From positions 216,304 through 280,303 of the forward strand of contig MEHQ01003804.1 in NCBI GenBank assembly GCA_008828725.1: DNA of 64,000 nt. The letters run 5' to 3'. The first letter of the stretch is position 1. Each line of letters starts with the position of its first letter. The notes under the pieces were generated by a model. That model did no database searches. It worked only from the letters and a program-made list of their open reading frames with translations, and had not been told where the DNA came from. Positions 33,591 through 45,600 of this stretch are shown here, piece after piece. The DNA comes from Saccharina japonica (lineage: Eukaryota; Sar; Phaeophyceae; Laminariales; Laminariaceae). A program made the position numbers and the translations under genes.

Positions 33591-33838
33591 GGACGAGTCG
33601 TATAGACAAACAGGATTTGAATTCCACAAATAGAGACTCAGTTTTGCAAACTGAGAAATATCGGCATTATCCAACAGTAGGTAAATCTACTCCTACGCAC
33701 TTTGAGCCATTTGTAGGTACAATGGAGCGCAGGACCAACATGAGGCGGGCCAGGAAGCCGTTTCTGGGGGACATTACGCAGTGTACCTATAAATGGATCA
33801 GAGTGCTTAAGTATACCTATTGTTGGCTAGAGTCATCT

Positions 33839-34320
33839 CACGGTAGGGGTGCAGCATAATTGTCTGAGATCCTCACATGAGGAGCTCAATATCTCACCCG
33901 AACCATGACTTCGGAAACATTCGTTCGCGCAATCCGACCCAACCTTCCAATAAGGTAGTCCAAAAACAAATACCAAACAACTAAATAACAACAGTATCCG
34001 GTGGTTGACGCATGCTACGATAGAGGTGCGCCATGATTTTTCTGAACTCCTCACTTAAAGAGCGTCATACCTCACCGAAAAAACTAGTATGGAGGAAAAT
34101 ATATGTGCTGCCGGATGCGAAAATTCATGAGCGAAGTATAATCTGAAACATTATTGGTCACAAAAAATGAAAGTCCGTCGAATTTGGGTTAAGGAGCCCG
34201 ATCGTTCAGAAAACGATTCATCCAAAAAGTGCTACCTCTACCGTAGCACGCGTCGGTTGCTCACGTGAGGAGCACAACCGGTCAGAAAATATTGAGCCTC
34301 AAAGTGGTACTCCTACCGTA
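33839..34320 (-). mobile_element. MITE-D copy 2, split by a MITE-B
   Basis: It is the inverse of copy 1: CACGGTAGGGGTGC at left, ACTCCTACCGTA at right, sharing CATGACTTCGGAAACATTCG and TAGTCCAAAAACA. A MITE-B at 34007-34254 interrupts it between CCGGTGGTT and GGTTGCTCACGTG; copy 1 gives the uninterrupted form (CGGTGGTTACTCACGTG as its complement). Confidence 0.78.
34007..34254 (-). mobile_element. MITE-B copy nested in MITE-D
   Basis: 248 bp with TIRs GACGCATGCTACGATAGAGG and CCTCTACCGTAGCACGCGTC. GGTT occurs at both edges and once in the empty site, giving a 4-bp target duplication. The interior has CCTCACTTAAAGAGCGTCAT, GCCGGATGCGAAA and GGAGCCCGATCGTTCAG. Confidence 0.85.
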
Positions 34321-34479
34321 TTACTCGCTAATGCCCAATTATTATGTACAAGTGTCAGCCGGGCGTGGAGGGTTTGGTCCACTGTCGAGAGAAAATCACA
34401 AATCACGGTTTGGAATTTCGGAAAAAAATAATGTAAAAAATCCACACACAATGTTACAGGGCATTTCTCGGGAATTTTC

Positions 34480-35390
34480 TCGAGGGATTTATCCCGCAGT
34501 TTTGTGCGGGATTCGGGATTATCCCGTGGTCCCGCGATATATGTGAAATCTTGTTCCCGCACAAACGCGTCCCGCGCAAGTTCCTAAATCCCGTTCCTCG
34601 TCCCGCAGAAAAGTGTAAATCCCGTCCCCGCACAAACGCGACCCGCGCAAATTAAAACATTCCGTTCCCGCACAAAAACGTCCCGCACGATTCCGGATAT
34701 CCCGAATCCCGTCCCGCACGATTCAGGATATCCCGAATCCCGTCGGTGCCGAAACGTGAAATCCCGTAAAAAAGTAAATGATAATCGTCCCTTCGTAGAA
34801 AGAAGGACTATCACCAGGGTAACTGTCAGGTTCCGATTTCGATTCTGTCTTTTTCGTTTTTACCTTTTTCTCCCATTGCTTTTTTTTGCAGAACAAAATA
34901 TGTGCTCGTACTGTAAACTTGGCATAATATATAATCCAATGTGTTGATAATCAATACATATTGGTGAGAGAGTTGAGCTTGTGTTTGGTGTTGGATACGG
35001 TATTTGTGTATTTGCGCTCCGCAAAACAATCGCGGAATAACCTTGGGGGTCGGACCCCGCCAAAACAAACATGTGTGGTACCACCCTTGTGGTCGCCGAA
35101 CACAGCAGCAGTGCCGTGGAATACCTCCGTCCAGTACAAACGGTTTCCTCGTAATACCGTGGTAGCCGGATCCCGCACAAACAAATTCGTCGAATCCCGT
35201 GGTGTCTAGATCCCGTTTAAAAAATCCCCTTTAATCCCGTGGCGGCTAAATCCCGTCCCGGGGAGTCGCGCGGTCGCCAGATCCCACACAAACAAAATCG
35301 TAAAATCCCGTGGTATCTGAATCCGACGGGATTTGGTCCCCGAGTCGAAACCGCGTCCCGAGGAATGCCCTGCAATATTACAAGGTCAGG
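34480..35390. repeat. Degenerate ATCCCG / CCCGCACAAA array
   Basis: ATCCCG(T), CCCGCACAAACGCG and CCCGTGGTNNCTAGATCCCG recur dozens of times with irregular spacing, interrupted at about 34790-35030 by unrelated AT-rich sequence. Period and orientation vary, so this is low-complexity repeat and not coding. Confidence 0.65.
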
Positions 35391-35394
35391 TTTC

Positions 35395-35845
35395 TCTAGG
35401 GTACCTACATAACCATACCCGGCTCATACCCGTACCCAGAACTTCTGTAAGTTCTGTACGCCCGTGCCACAATACCCGGGGTATGGGTACAACGTTTTCC
35501 TACCCGTACGGAACTTCTGTGAGTTATGTACGCCCGTGCCACAATACCCGGAACTTCTGTGAGCTCTGTAACACTCTCATACCCGTACACTTTTCGACAT
35601 CTATACCCGTACGCGGAACTTCTGTATGTTCTGTACGCCCCGTGCCACAATACCCGGGGTAAGGGTACACCTATGTTTGACCCCCACGGGACTTCTGTGA
35701 GTTCTGTGCGCCGCTGCCATAATACCCGAAACTTCTGTGAGTTCTGTAACACTTTCATACCCGTACCCGGAACTTCTGTAAGTTCTGTAACACTCCCATA
35801 CCCGTACCCTATGTCCACAAACCCTACAGAACCTGACCTTGGAAA
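35395..35845 (+). repeat. Array of ACTTCTGTGAGTTCTGTA units (partner of 60485-60990)
   Basis: Units of roughly 45-65 bp combine CATACCCGTACCCGGAACTT, CTGTGAGTTCTGTA and CGCCCGTGCCACAATACCCG. The same units occur in inverse orientation at 60485-60990, and both arrays are bordered by GGGTTTGTGGA...TTCTGTAGGG-type sequence. Frames of up to 193 codons here come from the repeat. Confidence 0.8.
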
Positions 35846-36452
35846 TTTGTGTGGAAAGCACCCTCTCGCGAATAACAAATCCAGCCTGGACCAGACTTCC
35901 TTGTTCTCATTAGGTGTCCTGTACTGTATTAGTGGTACTTTTTTCTGTAGGAAAAATGTCTTGTCGGGGACTAGAAAGTGCAACATGAGGAAGTGAGCTT
36001 TCGCGCGCGCCCAGGATAAGACAATCAGCCTGAGCCCGATTTAAGGTTTCCTGTGAAAGGGCCAGTACTGTATAACGACTCTTGATGTTCTTATTTCATT
36101 TGTAATCCGATATTTCCTTTCTTATTGCGCGTTTTCTTCTGATTGATGTGCCCTGTGCTGCACCCCAAGCGACTTCGTATGTTTTAGTGGCTTGCCACTT
36201 CCCGTACATAAAACCCAACAAACATAATCGTCACAGCAAGGAGGCATCTATCTATTAATACATATATCTGGTGTCGAAGAACTGGGCGCAAAGCTCAGAC
36301 CATCAGCCGCCTCGAGAGACCTTTGAATCCTCATAATGTCCGAGGTAGACCGTAGATGTGTGCCAGCGTGCGGTATACCGCGTATACATTATGGGCCAAC
36401 CATAAAGAAACACCTAACCTGAGCAAGCCTTAGAAGCTTGACCCTTTTAGCA
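35846..36452. other. Spacer with MITE-C fragments
   Basis: AAGCACCCTCTCGCGAATAAC, CCAGCCTGGACCAGACTTCC and TTAGGTGTCCTGTACTGTA (35851-35935) are one half of a MITE-C. The rest shows nothing recognisable. Confidence 0.45.
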
Positions 36453-36628
36453 TACAGTACAGGGCACCTAATAATAATTAGGAAATATGGACCAGGCTGG
36501 ATTTCTTATTTGAGAGAAAGTGCTTTCTACACTAACTTCAAGATAGTGATTCTCGAATTTCTTTTTTCCCTCTAATCTCAGCATGGCTCTCTTAATATCC
36601 TGTTTCTTATTAGGTGTCCTGTACTGTA
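36453..36628 (+). mobile_element. MITE-C copy 2, intact
   Basis: 176 bp with TIRs TACAGTACAGGGCACCTAAT and TTAGGTGTCCTGTACTGTA; both ends finish in TA. The middle contains GACCAGGCTGGATTTC and TTTGAGAGAAAGTGC. Confidence 0.75.
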
Positions 36629-36939
36629 CAGGCTAATACGTACCAGTAGGACTTAGTGAGCGCTCGCCGCTGAGCACAATTTCGTATTCCAAATTTCTTA
36701 ATGTCCTCCCCAACGTGAGCCTTATTTTCTTAGCAGGTTGTTCCTTAGCCGTGAGCCCTATTTTCATAGCAGCTTGTTTCTTGTTCGGCGGCAAAGGTTT
36801 GTCTTTGGTTGATGTGTGTGCTTGTCAGTTGGTTTGTGTGGGGTGTGGAGCGTGAGGGTGCGTTTTATAAGGGTTTTCAGTGATATGACAAGGCGTTATT
36901 TGGGCGGGATCCAAAATATTGTGATTGAAAGATTGCACA

Positions 36940-37510
36940 GATGCTCCGAGTACTTTGGAGTAAAGTAACGAGTATTGGAGATAAAATACTTTAGATACTT
37001 CGAGTACTCGGAGTATTTCGGGGTTCCATACTCCGGGATACTGCTCGTACTCGGAGTATTTCGGGTATGAAAACTAACACTCTCGATACTGCTTCTACTA
37101 GGAGTATTTCGGGGTCCGATACTGCGGGTACTTCTTGTACTCCGAGTATTTGGGGCTTCAGTACTGCTCATTATCCAAGTATTCCGAGTATTCAGGCCGC
37201 CAGTACTATATTACTCTTAAGTACTCGGAGCACGAAATGTACTCGATACTCGGGGTATACTCGGAGTGTGAAGTACGTTAGAAGCATCTTTGCATCGTTT
37301 CATAGACTCGGCTGTCATTCCTCCCAGGTTCTGGGAGCATGTGACTGGCGTGTATAGCATTTCTAAATTCACAGATGCTCCCATTACCTCGCAGTATAAT
37401 TAGAGTAGTTTCAAGAAAATTATACGTCAGGTACGTTGTGTACTCGCAATATTCCGGTGTCCAATACTCTCGATACTCGTAGTACTCCGAGTAATTTAGA
37501 TGTTTTTACT
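36940..37510. repeat. Degenerate ACTCGGAGTA array
   Basis: Many near-palindromic words (TACTCGGAGTATTTCGGGG, GATACTCGGGGTATACTCGG, ACTCCGAGTA) at irregular spacing on both strands. The frames through it encode Ser/Thr/Arg-rich repeats and are not genes. Confidence 0.7.
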
Positions 37511-37519
37511 CCGAGTACT

Positions 37520-38305
37520 ATCGTTATGCTCACCCGGCACCCGTCAAATACATAGCACTCTAGAAAGGCGTGCCTTGTTCTGTGTTTCGTACATATGAAC
37601 TGGGAAATTGACGTCAGTCAAGGGGTGAAAGAGCCGGCAAGAAAATCAGCGATGGTTTCGCCCGACACTGTACTGCTGTCAATCGTTATATGCTCGCCCG
37701 GCACTCTTCGAATATACCGCACGCTATTATTGTAGAAAAATTGACAGAATCCACACAACAACTGCTGCTGTAAAGAGGCGCTGCGAGAGAGGTGTCTGGA
37801 CGCGTGCTACGGTAGAGGTAGCACTTTTTAGCTGAATCATTTTCTGAACGATCGGGATCCATAACCCAAATTCGTCGGACTTTCATTTTTTTTGCGAGGA
37901 ATACTATTTCAGAGTATACTTTGGTCATGAGATTTCGCATCCGACAGCACTTTTCATTTCCTCCAAAATCATTTTTTTCAGTGAGGTATGACGCTCCCTA
38001 AGTGAGGAGCTCAGAAAAAGCATGGTGAACCTATATCGTAGCATGCGTCTCACGTGTACTACAGTTGTGCGTCGTTATGTTCGACCGGCACTCTTCATTT
38101 ACACCGCACGCTAGACAATGTACGCTACACTGTCAGCATCAACACAACTGCTGCTGTAAGAGGCGCTGCGAGAGGAGGCTGCTGCACATCGCTACCTACA
38201 CTGAACTGCCTGAATTTTGCGTGTTACCTACAGTACACTGACTATTAACTAACTGCTGTCCGTGTACTGACTACGTAGGCATGACAGAATCAACAGGCGC
38301 TGCGA
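37520..38305. repeat. Direct repeats around a MITE-B
   Basis: A unit with CGTTATATGCTCGCCCGGCACTCTTC, ACACAACAACTGCTGCTGTAA and GAGGCGCTGCGAGAG occurs at about 37683-37796 and again at about 38070-38190, with eroded pieces near 37535 and 38280. The MITE-B at 37799 lies between the two better copies. Confidence 0.7.
37799..38049 (+). mobile_element. MITE-B, 251-bp copy
   Basis: The ends are GACGCGTGCTACGGTAGAGG and CTATATCGTAGCATGCGTC. The interior shares TTTTCTGAACGATCGGG, ATTCGTCGGACTTTCATTTT, TTCGCATCCGACAGCAC and AAGTGAGGAGCTCAG with the other copies. No clean target duplication is seen here. Confidence 0.82.
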
Positions 38306-38370
38306 TCACACTGGATAGCCAAGGGTGGTCCGTCAGACAAACAAGCTGAAAGCCTTCTGTGTATTTTTCT

Positions 38371-38993
38371 AAAGGGCAGCGGCCAAAAACAGGTACACCT
38401 GGTCCGTTCGGGGCCAAAAACAGGTACATACTAAAAACAAGTTTAAAACGCACTCCATGAACCTGCCGTTCCTTGCAACGGAAAGTAGAGTTTTGTTCAA
38501 ATTCTTCGTGCTCGCCCGTTGGCTACGTATACGAGTAGATGCTATTAATAGTACGAGGAACGTACGCCTGCTGCTGTATTATCCCTTCTCAGCTTGCGAT
38601 ACCCCTGGTATTCCAAGTCAACCACAATCCCGAAGGGGAGCCTTCTATGTCGTTTAATTTCGGCGGAGGCGTTCAGGCAGATGTATATGTGTGTCGCTCG
38701 AGTGGCGTGTGGTCCGAGGTGCGAAGGGAGGAGGGGGTCTCCGCGTACGTCGGCATTTGTATAGGGGGCATAGGGTAGAACTATGAAGGGCTTAAAAACA
38801 ACAAAAAAAAGGTGAAAGTCAAGCAGAGTATACAAAATCAGGTATACCTGGGATTTAAAGAGGCAAAAACAGGTACAACGAGTTTTGGACCAATGGCAGG
38901 GCACGTAGAGTTCGTTTTTTACTTGATTTTAAGTATGTACCTGTTTTTGGCCGCAAACGGACCAGGTATACTTTTTTTGGCCGCTGCCCTTTT
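38371..38993. mobile_element. TIR element, 623 bp, ends AAAGGGCAGCGGCC
   Basis: The left end AAAGGGCAGCGGCCAAAAAC, CAGGTACACCTGGTCCGTT and ACAGGTACATACT is mirrored at the right by AGTATGTACCTGTTTTTGG and GGCCGCTGCCCTTT, giving arms of about 75 bp. The interior has no credible coding frame and no second copy is in the window. Confidence 0.72.
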
Positions 38994-39164
38994 CTAAATA
39001 TCATAATTATCTTAAATCAAGCGGAATGACTTACCATCCATTTGACCGTGAAGGGCGAACAGAGCACCGCAGGTAAAACGATTGACTATAAACGTGTATC
39101 GTCAAAGCAACTAAGGCTATCAGACCATGACTATTATCGTCTCATGCTGGGAGAGGACGGGAGA

Positions 39165-39480
39165 GCGAAGAGGATAGCCGATGGTAGCCCGTCAAAACAA
39201 CATCACCCAGGGCACGCCAAACGAGCAGAAAATTTGAGGGCGCCCGTAATGAGATCAATGGCGAGGGTCTGTGCGGTTCGGGGGGGGGGGTCAGACACAA
39301 AGGATTTCGAGACTATAAAATTCGAGGGGGTGAGCCTCTTGTGGGGAGAAAAGAAAGCAAGACAGACAGACAGACATACAGACAGGATTTGAATTCCCAA
39401 AATAGAGACTCAGTTTTGCAAACTGAGAATAGACACAGTTTTGCAAACTGAGAATATGAGTACATTTATTAGCATTACCC
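39165..39480. repeat. Dispersed repeat R290, copy 2 (uninterrupted)
   Basis: It aligns with 33107-33344 and, across the inserted MITE-D there, with 33609-33670 (CAGGATTTGAATTCC, ATAGAGACTCAGTTTTGC). A G-run and a (GACA)n run lie inside. CAGTTTTGCAAACTGAGAAT is duplicated at about 39411-39455. Confidence 0.75.
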
Positions 39481-40268
39481 CTGCCGTTTGTGAAGGGCAA
39501 CTTGTCACAATGGGATGCTACAAAAACATGTACGGGGTACGTTAGTCGTTTCCGGTTCTGCAACCCGACTTCCGAGGACATGAATGCTCGTAAATCCCAG
39601 TGTCAAAATTCCACGGCAGAAAACAATTCGATACGCATCGGACAAAAAAGATAGATAACGATACATGAACCACATTCAGCAGTTAAATATTTGGGCTACG
39701 TCATAGCCTCATCTGCTTCCGAAGCAATTTTGACCGAAATCACCCAGTATCTTGTGGCGCGTCCTCGGTGTAGGATGCATGGTACGATAGAGGAAGAACG
39801 TTTTAGGCTACAATATATTCCGCACGACGGGGCTCCAAAGTTCGAAATCGTCGTAATGCTATTATCGTATTGTGGAGTTTCAGATTTTGATATGTCGTAC
39901 ACCTAAGCCATGGGACTGTTTATCGGGTTATACTTAGATTGTATTCCCAATGAGGTTTCGGGCGAGATAGACAGAATAACACACGTGAGACGAACCTCAG
40001 AAACAACGGCGCTCCTGCACCCTACAACCTGGCATAAGCTAGCCCGCTAGGCTAAACCCATTTCTTGGGCGCGAAACAAAACCAGATGACTGGTACAGAA
40101 GCATCAAGCAGTTTTTGTTGCTTCTATCATTACCAGGTACCTGAGGTTCGCCCCCGATACACTAAATGGGAAATTTCTACGATAAATAAATTGGCGCCTC
40201 CATAAAGAACCCTTGATATGTGTATTGGCGCCACGAGTGGGGTGATTGGGGCGGCGTGTGTTGAGCGG

Positions 40269-42568
40269 TCACAGGTATCGCCACACGGACATGGCGAAGC
40301 TACCACCGCAGATCGTATCAGCATCCCCGGCACACGGCACGTTGCACGAGGCAGATAGTCCGTGGAGCGTGTGGTCAGTATCAGCGTCGCCGCACCAGCA
40401 CTGCGACAGGTCGAGCGTACGATAACAGTGCAGGGCATGACAAGGCAATAACGTAAGTAACAGCAAGGGAGCAGGTCGATGCATTCCTGGTGGCTTAAAC
40501 ATCGAAGGTCTAATCTTATCGACATGGGCGAGACGTCTCAAGGGGGCAGGATTGGAAGCTTGTTGCTTGCAACATGATCAAACCGCGTTTTTTTTGTCAA
40601 ATCAGTGAAACGTTGCTTGCAACATCATCAGACCAAGTACATGTAATACCAGTAGAATTCGCTTGCAACATTATCAGACCGCGTGTTTGTCACACCGGTA
40701 AATCGTCATATGCAACATCATCGGACCGCGTTTGTGTAGTACCAGTACTATCTGCATTGCAACATTATCAGACTGCGTCTAAGTAATGCCAAGGTTGCTC
40801 CCTGATTAGCAAAGCATGTTTATATTATTGTCGCTGTACTGTAGGTTTCGACGTCCAACATGGCTCACCTCCTGTCCAAACTGTGTACCGAAGAATGCGT
40901 AGGAGCTGCATATTTCCTGACACACCTGACATCCACGAGGCATCATGTATGAGCAAAACACGCGTGGTACGGCCGGGTGGGGGGATTGGACGATCTCGGT
41001 CAAGTGCAGGCGGCAGCAGTCTTGTTTTAAAGCTTGGCGATGCATGCAACATACAAATGGTGCTAAAGGAGTTCATGATAGCACTCGTTTTTTTACGGGC
41101 GCGATCAAACATCTCGTTTTCCTTTATTTTCCAGGATGCGCTTTGTGTTTTTGTGGATGGTCTGTCCACATTCGCGTTGCGTAGTTCCCGTTAATCGAGA
41201 GTTTAAAACCGGCAGACCACGGCGACGCGTCCGTACGATAGAGGTAGCACGGATTTGAGTTTAAAGGTTTTGATAGGATCGAGGCCCTTAACGCAACCTC
41301 ATCGGTATTTCAGTCCTTCGTTGAAAAACAAATTTATATATTCATAGTGTAGGCCATGCTATTGCTCATCGGGTGGACCGTTTTGTTTCCCTCATGACCC
41401 AGTTCTGATGGCCGGTATAGAGCAATCTTCAATAAGTGACCACCCTCAAAAGGCAAAAATGGTGCACCTCTACCCGTGGGATGCGCCTGGTACACCTCTA
41501 CAGTACGGACGCCAAGTTTGAAAACAACGTATTACTGGCTTGATAAAACAATCTAATTATATTAACGCCGGAACATTATATGTATGTATATATATATATA
41601 GAGAGAGAGAGAAACGAGCCCTCACCCTCTTGCGGTTTAAAAATATATATATATATATTCACGGTGACCGTTTAGAGGTGTTTGCATGCGAGCCTATGTA
41701 GACCCACGATACAGGTAACCCAGCGTTTTAGGGAATGTATGCGATCATGGTGAAGCGTCTTTTTCTCTCGCAATTAGTAGTATACTCGAGCGTAGGTGGA
41801 CCCCATGGCTATGGCAAAACACGTGTCGTGTTTTTGCCTTTGATGCGCATACATACATATAGTTATACTAGCTCAACGCGAAAGAACCTCCTCGCACTCA
41901 CTTCATTCGTCATGGTCTGGGTGGTCGTCGCCGACTCCATGATGCGGTCGTCGAACGCGTCATTCCAACACCCCATAAACTCGGCAGGGGCAACGGTCGT
42001 CTGTTCGTGTAGATAGACGCTCATGGCTTCGAACCCACCGCAGGTCTGCGTGTTGTTTCCGGCGCATTCGATGACACACGCCTCCGACTCTCCGTTTTTC
42101 ATGAAGTCGGTGGTCTCGTCGCCGCACCAGCACTGCGGGCGAAATAATTCAAAATAACCAGAGTGTGGAAAATGGTATTATAATACTCAAATCGGTTCGA
42201 AACGTTACGTAGTATGTGTATCGCGGCCAAACCTGCGAGGCCTCAATACAGCAGTACTGCGTCGGGCGGCAGGAAAAACAGAAAAGGGTCGAACTCAGGC
42301 TTGATGTTTTGATGCTCGCGCCTTCATTACGCATAGACCATCTTGATAGGGGTTTCCAAGTATCAGTATGGCTTACCTCTTGGCCCCACTGGGTTCCGTA
42401 GAAGGGGTAAGCGCTGCAGATCTCCTCACAAATCTGTAATTCGCGCGTCACGAGGAACAACAACACCATGCGGGGGGAGGGGATAACGAGCGGGCGATAA
42501 CACTTTATTGACATTGTCATGTTGCCTATACTACTGTATGTTAATATGTGTGAGACGGCGATGGGAAG

Positions 42569-42605
<37 letters not shown>

Positions 42606-45600
42606 CGTACTCATTAGTTTCTTGCCTTACGTCATCTGAATGTTGCCTACGAGCCCATTTCGAAACAGTGAGGGGAGGGGGCAGAGTTACTCGGTTTCGT
42701 GCGGTGTGTCTAGACTCGTACGGCAAAGAAGGGGGTATTGTGTTCACTGCGGGGTCCCTATTAGTTGCGACAAGATAAGTATGACGAGCGATGTTTATGC
42801 TAAGCGATCTTACCACGAAGTGCCACATTCATGACGGTAGAGGTGCGCCAATTAGTTTTTGTGTTTCAGACGTGCACCAATAAGTTTCCGACGCTTCGAC
42901 GTGCCCCGATTAGTTTATGAGGTTCCTTCCTCCCTTGAGAATCTTCGAACGTCCCTCCGAAAATATAGTTCGAGAGAAAAATGAGAGGTAAGCAACAGAA
43001 ACCCGACGTTCAATCCCGCGGCCGAAGGTAAGCAACAACATCATCTTCAAAGATAAAGAAGGGGCAATTCCGACAATTTTGGGGTGAAGAAACCCTAGCT
43101 AGCTAGTTCAGATAAATTGTTTAGATAAAACAAAAATACCTCCATCGAAGCACGTCTCCCGTGCTCTGACAGAGGAGCACCATTGTTTTTTTCTTGTTTT
43201 CAGTTTCTGAAGCGTGTCACACGAGGGACCTCTACTACGAATAGCCCGCCCAAAAACAGACGTTGAGTAAACTCGAAATGCTACCCGATGAACAATCAAT
43301 TTGTAACCCACGAAATTAAAACGAACAAAAAACAGCACCGAAACAAATGCATAGACACGTGCTACGGCAGAGGTACTGTACCTTGTTTTGGCGGAATCGT
43401 TTTCTGAACGATCGGGCTCCTTAACCCGAATTCGTCGGAATTTAGTTTTTGTGACGATATATGTTTCAGAGTGTACTTCGGTCATGATATTTCTCATCCG
43501 GCAGCACTTTGTTTTCCCTCCAAAATCATTATTTCGGTGAGGTATGACGCTCCTGAAGTGAGGAGCTCAGATAAAAACATGGTGCAACTCTATCGTGGCA
43601 TGTCTCCATATTGGCATTACGACGATGACTGGGTTATAAAGCCCTCCGTCGTTCAGAAACCTAATCATTTATCGTTTCAAACAGTTATCACCTCTATCGT
43701 GTTGGTGAACATTTGAGTGAGCAATGGCACGAGAAAGCTCAAAGACACATGTGCTGCGGTAGAGGGGCACCATATTGTTTCTCAAGACTCCACACTTGAC
43801 GAGCTCCATTAATTCCCAAGAACTCATTTTTGACGGAAAAAAGAGATGCTACCCGATAAAACGATCCCAATACTGGCACAAAGACACCCCGTGTAATACG
43901 CCCAATAATACTTACTACACGAGAGTAATCCAGCGGGTGCATCTCAAGCCGCTTTCATTTCGAAGGAGAATGCGAGCTATTGATGTTGACGGCGCCTAAC
44001 GACACGGGCCCGAGTATAAGTTACACGACGCGTCCACGGACTCACGTTCGCGAAAGGTTCAAAACATCCTGCTACGTGTGCCCTTAGCTCGACAGCCTAC
44101 AACTAGTGCGCGTATTTCAAAAAGTACCATCAACCGCACAAAAAGAGGGCCACAACTGCTCACCTCGATAGTCATGGAGGAATTTGATTCTGAGATGGCC
44201 ATGATGCGGTCGCCGCCTACGGGGTCCGCCCAGCACCCGAGGAACCCCGGGATGAGGGGAGCTACGTCCGTGTCAAACGTGTAAACGCTAAGGGCGAGGA
44301 GGCCCCCGCACGTCTGTGAAGAATCTCCGGTGCAGTTGTAGTCGCACAGGGCCTCGCCGAGCTCGTCTGGGACGTCCGAATCCAAACCGCAGAAGCACTA
44401 TGGGTGTACGCAGCAAGTTCATGTAAAAGTGAAAAAAGAGAAAGGCGGGCGAGAGTGTGACGTTTCGCCGGGTTGGCGGATGAACGGGGTGCATTTAGTA
44501 TGGTGCACCCTTTAATATAATATATATATATATATATATATTATGTTATCACCAAGCATTTTCGTCCTTCTTTTAGCTCGACCTTCTTGTCGTAACTCTG
44601 TTCCGAGTTCGTACGGTAGGTTTCCCTGCCCCGTCCCCACCACGGTTCGCGCCTTTGTTGCGAGAAAGACTCAGGCCGTTTCTGCCCGCGTTCCTGCTCT
44701 CGTCGAACAGCGTCTCTACACACGCTACGCCCGCTCAGCAGTTGATTGCTGTGTAACTTGTTTCAAATTTCGAAAATATCACCACTGGGAATTGGACTCA
44801 CGGAGTCAACTGTAGCAGCACTCGAGCGTGCCACTAAGTCGAAGGGCGACCGGGCATGGACGTATCTAGCTGCTGTCGATGCGCTTAATACTCATATGGT
44901 TCAGCGGCAGGTGTTGTAACACGAAGGAGGCCCATGAACACAACGTGATGCCCCTATACATATAAGGCGCAACTCGCCGTGAAAAGGTTCATTTGAATCG
45001 GAAACGTTTACACCGCGCACCACAAGCTACATACAGTAGTAGTACGGGCGACACGTTCCCTCTTAGAGTTTCAATCCATGACGAAATCGGGGTCATAAAA
45101 TGCTACATATATGGGAGGTGTAAGGATGACAATCGGCGAATAACCAGTTTGTCCCGTGTCTGCGCCCTGGGTACTGCATTCCAGTCACAGTTTACCCAAA
45201 GGAAACGTCGCCAACACAACGCGACCTGCCGACTTTGGCACAGATGCCGCACAGAACCACACAAATTCGTACAATGTTAAATGACAGAGAGGAATGCCAA
45301 GGACGGGCGCGGTGCCTCCAGTGTTCAGCTCAACACACGAGCTCCATATCTGTTCGCCGGAACCATTCCTCTGAACAAGCGATAGGTAGTTCACGTAACC
45401 CAACTAACGTATGTATGTGGTAGTACTCAATCGTTTCTCCACAGTTGTACGCGTTTAAAGATTTTTCTCGTTCACGTCGTGGTCGACGATATTGGGTTTT
45501 GATTGGTGGCCGGGGCGCAGAACAGGACATTCACCTCTTGTCCCAATTGTGTTCCGAAGTGTGGAGACCCTTCGCAGAACGCAGCGCAAACCTGCAATCA

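Noticed and set aside
33357..34320. One large fold-back element with 190-bp arms
   Set aside because: Each arm has its own inverted termini and one interrupts repeat R290, so they are better read as two separate MITE-D insertions in opposite orientation.
35405..35986. 193-codon minus-strand open frame
   Set aside because: It lies wholly in the ACTTCTGTGAG-unit array; its periodic Thr/Glu/Val-rich peptide only reflects the repeat unit, and the + strand frame over the same array is equally open.
40130..40525. 131-codon minus-strand frame over the last exon of gene 2
   Set aside because: It is a different frame from exon 17; the WSC frame ending at 40269 is supported by Cys spacing and by gene 1.
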